Assembly: GCF_014805625.2 (NCBI RefSeq)
Contig: NW_023998415.1
Coordinates: 23,472,088 to 23,536,087, forward strand
Reading direction: 5' to 3'
DNA length: 64,000 nt
Source: Glossina fuscipes
Taxonomy: Eukaryota; Arthropoda; Insecta; Diptera; Glossinidae
Both the position numbers and the translations under genes were made by a program. Of the stretch, positions 39,017 through 51,405 are shown piece after piece; within the stretch, counting starts at the first letter, position 1; each line of letters opens with the position of its first letter. Under the pieces are notes generated by a model. That model did not search any database. It was given only the letters and a program-made list of their open reading frames with translations, and was not told where the DNA came from.

Positions 39017-42000
39017 GGAAAGGGAGTGCGAAAGAGAAGAAGAAGAAGAAGAAGAATAAGTACAGGGGCATCACAATATCTTATCTTGTTTTTAAAGTTG
39101 CGATTTAAGTTTTGCTTTAAGGTCTGCTTTTCTTCTTCTTGTCTTTTCTTCTTTCTTTGGTCTTTTTATGTACGAATGAAGAAAGGAGGTCTGAAGTTTT
39201 TAAAAGAATACATGCGCAGGAAGTAACATAACTTAATGCGTTATATAGCGACAAACAAACATTCCACGCTTAATTTAATAATAATGAAGAAAAAAATCGT
39301 TATGAGCATAAAAACAAATAATAAAATCAAATTTTCTTTGAACAAACAACGACGACACCAACGCACATTTTACACTTAATCACATTTGTACGAGTTTCGC
39401 GTAAATGTATTTTTCTTATGCTCCCTCTTCGACCGTACACTTAGTAACGCTTGACCGTTTCTTTAAATAAACAGAATTCCTTTCCTATTAAGAAGCAACA
39501 AGCATACTGTTAATGTTGTTGTTATTGTTGTTGTTGTTTTGTTGGTATTACTTCAGTGAGGTCATAAACACCCACGTCTCTATATGAATGTATGCATTTG
39601 TATACGTATGCGTATATGGATGTGTGTGTGTGTGTGTGTGTCTAAAATTAATAATAAAAAAATATTCATATACAACATATCTATGTATTTTTGTATTTAT
39701 TATAATTTTCACCAAAGCCGCTTAATTTATTCTACACATTCGTTTTGTGTAGTTAAGCTAAACACAACAGCAAACACAACAATAACAAAATTCTGTTTGT
39801 TCAGTGTGCACATTCTAAACACTGAACATTGTAAACTATCTGCATTCATGCACAAACTCGTACATACATACATACATACATAAATACATACATACATACA
39901 TACATACATACATAAATGCATATGTACATACATACATACATAAACACATATATACATATATAGATACATATGTATACACATGCATATGTATACATGTATG
40001 TATGTATGTATGTATATATGCATATATATAGGCACGTATATGTGCTTATTGTACATCTTTACTTTAATAAGCGTTTGACCGTATATATCTACATAAATGA
40101 CCGGAAATTGCCAACAACAACAATACCGGCAATTGTTGTAATTTTGCGTTCTTGTGTATGGATTCTCAAGTATTTGTAAGTTTGTTTTAGTTTTGTAAAA
40201 TTTTCGCATTTATTTGAATTATTTCAGTCAGTCTTCGCGATCATATTTTATTTCAATGAATTAATAAAAGAAAAGAAAAAAATGAAAATTAAAAAAGATA
40301 CTATTAAGCACACTGCATTCGCCATCGCATGGGTTTTAGTTATCCACAACCATTTATGTCCGGAGTTATTTCAACTCAATTTACTTTCATGTATTCAATG
40401 AGAAGAATACAATTTTTTTATTAACTCGCGTAGACATGATTTTTAATGCAATCCTTTACAGCTTTCACTTCCCTTCTTTCTCGCTCCAGTTTTCTTCGTC
40501 GCGATCACTTTTTCGGCATGATTGGATCGATAACCCTAACATTAACTAAGACAGTACTGAGATAGGTTGAGCGATAATGCCCTCTGCTCTCTGGGTTTAT
40601 TAGAAAACCAATTTTCTTGTTTTTCTCTTTTTTTTTTACATTTTTTTTGTTTTTTTTTTATGACGACAGTGATCTCTTAAATAATTAAGAATGATGTGAA
40701 ACGATGATTCTGGGCGTGGATAAAATTTTAATTGGTTCAAAAATTTAATTTTCTAAACATAATTTTCTAGCGTTGTTTTTTTTCCAAAGCTTTAAAAATT
40801 TTTAGAATATTTTTAAAAGTAACATTTGATAAACTATTTTTAAATATTTTTATTTAAAACAACTAAGGGAGTATAGTGGACCAAGGCTCATCATTAAATA
40901 CTCTAAACCATTCCATCGCGGAAAAGTAGTCCGATCTGGAGTGCTTTCAAAAGCTCTCATCCTTGGACGAAGAGATATCGATGTATCAAAGTTCATCAAA
41001 ATATCTCAAAAAATGACAACCTGTACGTTAAAAACAAGAGAACAAAATGGGCGGACGGACGGACAGACAGACCTATTTAAAGCCATTTTAATCAGCGCTA
41101 AACTTGAAAGAATTAACGCATATTTTCTTCTTCTATGATAATATTGCGAGCGATTCTCATTCCATTGGAAATAGTGAATAGTGATAAGACGTAATCGAAT
41201 TATTTCAGTAAATGAAATTTTCTGACGAGTAAAAGAATCATTTACGCATTTTTAGGTTAAATGTGATTTTAGAAAGGTTTTCTCTTTTTTTTGTTTTATC
41301 AAATATTGTTTATTTAACGACAAATACAGCGGAATTAGTGTAAACGCGTTGTTGTTGTATCATTATCTCAATGGTTACTATTATCTGGAATATCTGGTTT
41401 GTGTAACTCATGGCGTTGGCGTTGAAGTTGGCGTTATTGCATCTAACTAAGAGGTTTTTTTCAATGGGCACACTAAGTTTGTTTTATTTTCGTAAGGCAG
41501 GTATATACATATATACATATATACATATATATATATATACTTCCATACTTCTGAACATTGTGAATGAATTACGAAATTGATGTGACTATGTGCGTTATGC
41601 GCGTTCTTTTGTCTGTCAATCCGTCCGTTTTTGTTTATTAAAATTTTGCGATTGTATATTTAATTAATAGAATATAAATAATATTTCGTTTATTTTTTTT
41701 TTTATGCGCTGGTTTCCTTAATTAGTAGATTTAATCCGCTTAGAATGAATGTTACTCTTACAGTGCTGGTGATAATGTAAAATTGGCTGTTCTTGGCTCT
41801 TGGCTCGATTCAAAAATCGATAATCTTTAATTGTTGTTATATATATACTGAAGGGAGGGAAATCGTCAATATATTTTGTACTATATAATAACATAAGTAG
41901 ACTACGCACAGGTGTAATGTGTATTAGTGCAAGCTAAACTGGCATCCAAATATTGTTATATCAATTCGATATATGTATATATATATATCAAATAAGTGCG

Positions 42001-42121
42001 GTTCATTTAGCTGTAATAACAATCAAACAGCAAAAGATAATGACATGATTTTTATACCCACTGACGGATCATTTTGTCATATTATCTGCAGCACCTAAAA
42101 GAAAGCTTCAGAGACCCTGTA

Positions 42122-42155
<34 letters not shown>

Positions 42156-42819
42156 TTGATCAGCATTAACTTCCGAATTGGTTAAGCCATCTCAGCCGGC
42201 GTGTATGTCTGTCCATCTTTAGTTCGTGATAGTAGAGTAGTAGAGTAGAGGTTGACCAAATCGGCTTTCGTCTTGGACGATAGCAGTTCATAATAGGCAA
42301 CTATTTTCCATGATCAATACAAAACAGACATTTCTTCGATTTTGATCCAACCTTTGCTTCGACCGTCTGTTTTGTCGTTATTTAATTCAGCCGGTAGAGC
42401 AATGTAAGTTTTTCAAACAATCAAACCTTTGCTTTTTTCTTGCTTAAGAAATAAATTTTTTTAACTTTCCCAGAGCAGACCACCTGCGTACTACGAACAG
42501 CTGCTAGAGATTATAGTTTAACGATTTACCTGTTGATTTTAAACAAATCTATATCTCTCTCTAAATCTCATTTTAAACCGTTTTCAAACAAAAATGCGTT
42601 AGCGTAGCTCCACGGGTGGATACGAAAAGCGATTGCTGAGAGCGATTTGAAAGCTTTGAAAATTTTCAACAAGAAGTTAAAAGTTTGGAATGAAGTTGTC
42701 GGTATTGGTTATGAATTCAGTTAATAAATTGAACGAACATCTTCTTGCCATCTTCTCGTGGGCGAAAGACCACTTCTATGGTCCCGAAAACGCAGAGTAA
42801 TAATAGAAAATTGATTGCC

Positions 42820-42853
<34 letters not shown>

Positions 42854-44034
42854 TTTTAGTCTGTTGCAGTAATCTATCCCCATCGGAAAGTGTATTAAGT
42901 TCTTCTGAGTTCTACAGAGTTCTCGCAGAACTGACTTCCTTTAAACGACGGCGCAAATTTCAAGTTTAAAATTTCTGTCGAAATTTCCCTATGAAAGTAT
43001 CACGATAGGCAACATATTTGAATCAACAATACGTACCGTAAGTACACTTATGTTACGTACACTTGATCCATTTTTAATTAGTTGCATTCATTATTACAAC
43101 TTTTATATTTTTCGCGTCTCTTCTTAGATAAAAGATTATCGACCAAGCTATCGATTTAAAAGATCTGCGTTTACTAGCTACAGTAGCAAGCGGAACGAGA
43201 CATCGTTTTACGTGATTTCGTTCATAGCAAAGCAATATGGGATAACGTTACTACGTTACTATGATAAAACGAATGCGATAATAATTTGATTACAGTGACA
43301 GTAAAAGCTGATAGAAGCTGTAATGGATTTTTGTGAAATATATTAAAGAATTTAAATTTCCCTTCGCTGTTGTTCGCTGTTGCGTCGAAGGTGTAGTATT
43401 TTATTTGGTAATTGTTGTTATGCTATTCTTATGCTAAATGGCATCCAGTTAAGAAATGTTAAAGGAATCGAAACATATGGCAACCTATATAAGGAATCGG
43501 TATTTTGAATTTAAGTCAACGGTATAATAATTAAGCGCGCAGTGTTACATATATCTACCGAGAAGTGAATGCCTTCTGCGGCAATGATAGGGTTGGTTAT
43601 ATGAATATAAAAAATATAAGATATATAGAAATTAAATGAAAAGTACTGAACTAAAAATTCCTAAACAACGTGTTTAATTTTGTTGACTATAAAAGGAACT
43701 AAAGAATCATCAGCGAACATACGCACTTACATATAATACAATATAAATAATATATATCTTTGTAAATAGGTATATATATATATATATATAATATATGAAA
43801 TATGTATGCATTTACACTGGCACGTAGCATAGATGGACGATTCAAGTAATGAAAATCAAAGAACAAAATAAAATGTGTGGACATAACAACAACAGCAACA
43901 ATTTTCAGACTTATTAGAGTCGATTGTATAGTGTGTTGCAAGCCGAACTCAGAGCTAATAAATAAGAAAACTGGCAAGGCAGGCCTGGATGGCCGAGCAA
44001 AGCAGGAATGTGAAATATACCCAGTGTTTGTTTT

Positions 44035-44069
<35 letters not shown>

Positions 44070-44692
44070 TATGAAAGAAAGAATGTTCATTTGCTTGGTT
44101 AAACGTTTGTTTGATTGCCTGTTTGCTTGCGTGTGCGCAACGACCTGTTGATGCGTAAATATCAACGAAGTTATACCACTTCAATCGTGTTCGTATATCC
44201 GCATGCGCCGGCGTATTTATTTATATACATGCATAGCTTAAAACTAATACATGTATATATATATATATATATATCTTTTCGTGTCTTTTACACGCACTTG
44301 AAGTTTTTGTTGGTGTGTTGTGTCGCTCACGGTATTCATACAATCATAGAGAAACAAATATAAAAATAAAAGAGAAAAACTTCTACTTAATCGTCCGCCT
44401 GGTCAGCGTTTTCTTTTTCTCTGTCCTATAATGAAGATTCTCTGCAAAGCACAACGATTGTTGACTTCTAAATATGGTTCTATATTCTGTGTCACTGGTC
44501 GGCCTAAGCCGCAAGGTTGTTGCTTTTGTTATTATGGAAGAGATCTTTACTGTGAGCACCAAGCAAATATCATAAAAAAAAACTAATTGTCGTTAAAAAT
44601 CAGATACTGCAAATTCCATAAAGGATGATGTCAGAATATATGGATGGATGCGGATGCTTGCTTGCTTGCTTGATTGGTTTTATGTATTTACG

Positions 44693-44773
<81 letters not shown>

Positions 44774-45844
44774 GCTGTGAATGCATCACAACATCATGCG
44801 TATCATGTACGAAATTTATTATGCAAAACATTTAATGATTACTCTTTGAATTAAAAAAAGGACGGAAGGAAGGAAGGAAGGATATCGATGCACTTCGAAA
44901 TGAAAAACAAATAAGAAAATAATATTTAATTGCAAGTGAACTTCTAATACCTTAACTAAGTACAGTGCATTCTGCTTAATGGCAATTACACATTTCGATT
45001 TCATTAAGTGGATGCTCTGCCAGTCTGTCATACCAAAATAGGTAAATAATTTTTATTAACATATCGACTGATATTTTCCCATACATATGTAAAAGATTAA
45101 CAAACATTTTTTTTTTTTTTGTTTGCAAAATTCATTCATTTTTATGAAAATTGTCTTCCTCAAGACTGATACAGAGAGTTCAATTCGCTTCTCTATCATT
45201 TCGCTGTCATTTCTCTGCAACGGATTGGCAAACCCCTTAAACATCGCACTGACTGCACTGACTGTCATTTTATTCAATTTCAATTTTTTGTCCTGGTAAA
45301 TCTTTTTGGGGATATAGAAAATGATACTGACAAATGGACGCCAGAAAACAGGATAACTGGTACAATGATTCCATCTTCGATTCATATAATTTTGTCATCG
45401 ATCTGTGACGGGATGCATTTATCTGACTTCCGAATACATTGCCTTTCGATGTCTTCAAGGTGACAGCTCTTTCTTGCATCTTCACTTTTCGATTATTGGG
45501 AATAATCTGAAAAGACATCCTTGACGGTTCCTGGTGTAACCAATTTTTTTATTGATTTTGGAAAACAAGGGTTTCCTGAGTTTTTTTTCGTTTTTTTTAG
45601 TTTGTGGGCGTGTTCTTCAATCGATTTGGCCCATTTTCAATAGGCACCTGCGTGCAAGAGCTTCCAAAATTTGTGCTACATTTTAAGCCGACAGTTTTAT
45701 TTTTGCGGCCAGGAGTATGTTTCCGGCAGCCGTGACACGGACGGACATATTTAAAACGATTTAAAATTTGATGCTAAAGATCAGGAAGGGTCTTTGACAG
45801 AATTTCATTTTAGACTGCGCACGATATCATCTGGAGCTTGCTTA

Positions 45845-45895
<51 letters not shown>

Positions 45896-45905
45896 NNNNN
45901 NNNNN

Positions 45906-45953
<48 letters not shown>

Positions 45954-47191
45954 AATTTAGCCAGAGAATAAATTCTAAGACTAAGTCTTAAAGCAATAGC
46001 GTCTAAGGCTTTCGGCTTTATTAAAAACTCTACCGCACTTGAACCCACGACAATTGAGTTGCTTGTCGAGACTCTCACCTACTCGGCCAGTCAGGCGGAT
46101 GTTGCTTAAAGTAATATCGGGCTTTTCTGGGAAAATGGGAAGTCAAGATATGAGTGTTGGCTGGTGCAAAAATGGCGGCTAACTTTGACTTAATCAGCCA
46201 AATTCTGATAGATTTTCGCATCTTTATGAAACGTATATGGCGACGTTTACTGGGTCGATAATTCATAAAAGTGCTTATAAAAAGCGAAAGTGGAGCTTTC
46301 TAATATTTCGAGCATTGACGGATAAAGTTGGAATTTGGAAGTTAGAATTTACTGTTTGTTGTTAATAACAAATCGAAATACATTACGAATCCACAACAAC
46401 GTGTGTTCCATTTATGAAAAGAGCATAGTAGGGGAAGATCGGAACTACTTTGCGTAATTTAATCGCGATGGCTTTCTTCTCGAAAGTGCACTTTGTAATA
46501 GTCGGCCAATCACTTGTGAATGCAATTTCCAGCAAGCTTCAATCCAGTTCGCCCAACACTTAACATAGTCCTATAGTAGAAATTCTATGGCGTAGAGAAA
46601 GACTAGTGAGTGTTCTGTGCATGTGTTGAAAATTTACATTGAAAATTTTAAGATTTAGTAATAAAAATTCCGAAAAGGTAGAGTGACAACTCTGATTATA
46701 ATCTTATCAATACGGGATTGGCTTAAGCATAACCAAGAAAATGTTGGATGAATGGAATAGAAACCTGCGTTGCGTACAAAGAGAGATTTTAAGCGAAAAG
46801 CAAACAAAAACCAAAAATATTAAAATATCAAAATAATATAATAATATATATACAATATATAAAATACAATAGTTTTATTATTGTTTTTGTATATATATAT
46901 ATATATATATACGTATGTACACAAATGCGTATATGTACATATACATGAAAATTGAAATAGTTTTTACCGGAAGTATATTCTTGCCTGTACATGTAATAAC
47001 ATACTGTATGTGGCTCGATTAATATATTAGTATCCTCCTTTTGCACTCCGATACGCAGATAGACACGCAAACATGCACAAGTGTGTGCACAAATGCACTT
47101 AATTGTAATAACATCATTTCTTTTAATTCTTTTAAATTGTTTGTATGCATATGCGGATTTTGTATGAGTGTAAGTGCATTTTTATTAATTA

Positions 47192-47226
<35 letters not shown>

Positions 47227-50200
47227 ATAAAAATAATAATAAAAAGAATAAATAAAAAAATCACTAAGAGAAACTGTTTAAATTGCCTAGCATTGCATCG
47301 CGTTGCATTGAATTGCCCTATACTGGCATGGTCATGCATATAAATGCTGCCTTTAATCCGCTTGAAAATAATGCGTACAATTTAAGAAGATTTATTTTGA
47401 ACATTTACTACTTATTGCGTATAGTCAGCATCAAGGGCTGCGGGTGTGTTCGTTATGTCAAAACGTTTGCAACAACTAGAAGCAAGTTTCAGAGACCCCA
47501 TCAAGCATATATATTCTTGACCAGCTTTAAATTTTGATTCGATTTAAATAAAAGTCCGTCTGCTTCTCTCATGTCAGCGTCTTCTGTACGCAAATATGCA
47601 GAGATCGCCTTCAAATTTGTAGCATCTTTTTAAGATTTCCCTCACTTTATTTCTAAGATTATTTTTATGTTCTACTATGTATATGATACGTTATTCGTAT
47701 TCAAAAGAGACCCTTTTCTGGCGGAACATGCGTTTAATTCCTTTTTTCACACATTTTCGCTGGCGTCAGTTAAAACATTTCTTATTGTATCCTTGTTTAG
47801 AATTTGGTTCCACAACACGTGCTGCTGCTCCTCCCTCCTCCTGCTCCTAATACAGCAATTAATCGTAGCAATCAAAGGAATCGAGTTTAAATAGATTAAC
47901 GCATAGTCTCCTATTCGCAGTAAACTATGGAGGTAATCTTGAAAATAAGGGAAGACATTCGAGTAAAAAAAAAGGATGTGAAGATAAATTTGTATTGGAT
48001 TGACAAAGATACTAACGTAAAGTGATTTACAGAGCTCTGTTCAATATTTCGAATTCAGATATTGTCAAATTTGGAAGACTACTCCGTCCCAACCGGAAAA
48101 TTCAAAATGCTTTTGTGGATACCGCGTGCAAATAAGTGTCGAATGAGCAAAAAAAAGATCAATACAAGGTGTACGTCATTTACAGAAAAAAAAATCAATT
48201 TGAATCTCTTAAGAAAGAAATTAAATTTCCCTTGTTCGTTGGAATTTTCTGTCTTGGGCGCACCAGCGTCTCGATGTTGATCATTTTCCCATAGTCGAGA
48301 TATGCCAAAATTCAGAATTTGGTTAACATACTTCTGCAAAGCCGGACTTCAATTTATTTAGCTTGTTTAAAAGCTATTTTTATGTAGATTCATTACGTGG
48401 CCACTAAAGAGAGTTCCAAGTCCAACCATTTCTTAGTCCTAACTAATTAACACAGCTTTGTTAGTTAGCATTTACTAAGCTCTGTTAAGGGAGATGCTAG
48501 GTTCCCTTCCCAGTTAAATTCGTATTGATCTTCACGTCTTTTTAGTAAAAACCCCAAGCTATGTTCTTGATACAACATTGACTAATTAGATACGTATTCT
48601 TCCTTGGGAGATATGATTACACTGCTGCTTATATAGTACGTTTGGTAAGTTGTTCTTTCTTCAACTGCGGTCAGAGAGAAGAGAGAAGCATTCGACTTCT
48701 CCTCAAATTTGATAATGTTATTAAAAGGCGGAGACTCAACGATTTGTTGAGTCTCCTTTTCTCCTTCAGTAAGTCTGCCTATAATAATCAGTTAAGATTT
48801 TTTGAGAAAGGAATGGGTTGTCTTAGTTATTGTAGGTGGGGGGATTGCCGGACCATACACTCTTTTGGCGAGAGACTTAAGGTTTTTTGTACATGTGTAT
48901 TTCGAATATGTACGAATGTCAACTGATACTTTTTACTGGCAACACTTGGACACTTGCTAGACATTCAATATTGGAACGAGCTTGTTAATGTTATTTTCAT
49001 TTCTTTTTTTCGGGATTGCCGGAACCCACTTTCCAACTTACAAGTCTTTAATTATCAAAAATTTGGTGCTCTTTTTATTGGCAAAAATGATATTTTTCTT
49101 TATATAAAATTTGAATTTAACCTGGATTGACCTATATACGAAATGAGTCCCCAATTGCATATACACACGACATTAGTTTACATATCTCGAAGAGAGGTCA
49201 AGTGTATGAGTTAAAGAAATCGTGTAACTGATGTATATAAAAAAAAAAAAAAACACAGAAAACATCTCTAGTGTTTAAATTTTTTTTTTTTTTTTTTTTT
49301 TTAACGTACACACTGAGCTAAATGAAAAAATTAATTCATATAAAACGAATGAAACGTCAAGTAAATTAATAACATCTGGTGTGGGTTTATTTATATGCGT
49401 TCACTCTATATAAAAAATTGAGTGGGGGAGCAATTACTAAATGAAGCATATACGTATATGGAAACACTTATATACAGTTGACAGCAAAATAAACGTTAAT
49501 TATTTGCAAAGTCGAATTCTTCGTTTCTGATTCTATAGATAAATGCATTCGAGTGTAAGAAGTAGAAGTGAATTTCTTTTTTACCCGTTTTACAAGATGT
49601 ATGTTATTCTTGCTTGAAAAATATTATAGCATACTTTCGATAAGATTTTGATTGAAAAAAAAATATATATATATATATATATATTCTTTAACGTGCTTAG
49701 TTTGCGTGCAGATAACTTTGTTGGGTACACGACCTTGCCAGTTTAACCCTACGGTGCCCGATGACACACGGGTCAATTTTGCATAACCGGCGCCCTCAAG
49801 AGTGTTAGACAATCTCTGCAACTAGGGGCCTAAAGTACACTTGAGAAACCAGGTATGTTGATTGTGTATGGCTCAATAAACCCACTTTGGGGAGTGTTGA
49901 GGTCTATCATGACCTGTAATTATTCTTCGCTTTAGGAATAACAGAAACTGCAACTACTACGATATCCCCTGAAGGTGCGTACCCAGCAATGAGGACTCAT
50001 ACATTGATTAACTGCTGCGTTCAAACTGGGGACTGAACATACTAGTTTCCAACGCGGTTTCCACGTGTATGTAAATATGCAAGCTTTTCGTACAGATGGC
50101 ATTTTTCGAAGATCCTTTACATATAACTTTCTAAAAGCAACTTAAGGAAGCACAACTAAGAGTCAACTATAGTCGGGCAAGGCCGACCAATAGGTATCCT

Positions 50201-51366
50201 ATCCCAGGGCAGTCATTCACTCATTTCGTTAATAATTAGACCTATGTGATTCAAATTCCCTAAGGTTAATTTAATAAAGACAGAAAACTTTCCACGGAAT
50301 CTTTTTCAAGTGGACCGTTATTTTCTCGTATAAACGCCAATGGCTTGCTCAAAATCAAGCGAGATTCGTAACAACCGAAACTATTATTTATTGTACGTTT
50401 ATCAATAATTTGCCAACTATTTTTGAGATACCGATCTTATATATATATATATATATATATCGGGTTCATATAAAGAACGCGTATACAAGAGCAATTATGC
50501 TCGAGCATGCGCTTGTTCTGTTAAAGCGAAGAAAGCCGTCCACAAATGATGATCACTATTTGGAAAGTTTACTGCTCACTTGTGATTCTCGGAAAAAAAT
50601 CTGATTCTTGATTGAAGGCTCGAGCGTAAGTCCAGTCGCTCAGCGAGTCGACCCTATGCACGTAGACAAGACATCGTGTTCATATCGTGCAAATTTGAAA
50701 TTACATTTTTGCAATGGGTTGCACCGCGACGCAGGTAACTGTACGAATTTTTTAATCCGTATTTTTTTAATGAAAAACAACGTCATTGCGAAATTTAAGA
50801 TCGCAAACATGTTTTCTGCGAGCGTAACTCGATTCCGCCATTCACACTGATATATATTGCTATGCATTACAAATATTAAATAAGTGTAATACACGCGCTG
50901 CTGCACTGCTGGGTATGGTTAAATTTCTTATACGTCATCAGGTTATATAGGGATTTCGAGAAATACTTTCTTCAAATATTGGCCTCAATTTTACAGTGTT
51001 TAATGAAGTTATATTTCAGTTTTGAAATATTAAAAAAAATCCATTCCTTTCAATGATTCCTTCCTCTATAGAAATTTGGTAGTCGAAAGGTACTTCAAGC
51101 TTCATTTCCTTTTTGCTTTAAAACTTCATCCTTGATGTCGGTTGACACGATTTCTCAGACGTGAATCTATTGATTTATTGAAATTTGACCTTCATCATTT
51201 AAATAAAATTGGCAAATGCCTGAATGAAGGTTGTTTTTGTTCTTTCATTTTTTTGCATTTATACCAGGCAAAAATTCATATTTGCTTTTTTTTTTATACC
51301 CACCACAATAGGTTTGTTTTTTTTTTTCCATAATATATGTAACACCCAAAAGGAAACTTCAGGAAA

Positions 51367-51405
<39 letters not shown>

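Noticed and set aside
38831..39226. 131-codon frame with Arg-Glu repeats
   Set aside because: It is a translation of a (CA)n/(GA)n compound microsatellite.
39727..40209. 160-codon minus-strand frame rich in Tyr, Met, Val, Cys, Ile and His
   Set aside because: It is a direct translation of an (ATAC)n/(TATG)n microsatellite.
43699..44184. 161-codon minus-strand frame with a poly-Gln run
   Set aside because: The Gln run is the (GCT)n trinucleotide array, and the flanks show no protein features. An overlapping frame gives poly-Ser.
45056..45518. Two overlapping minus-strand frames (109 and 82 codons)
   Set aside because: They looked protein-like at first, but show no recognisable motif and use different frames without a plausible intron. 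I left them out.
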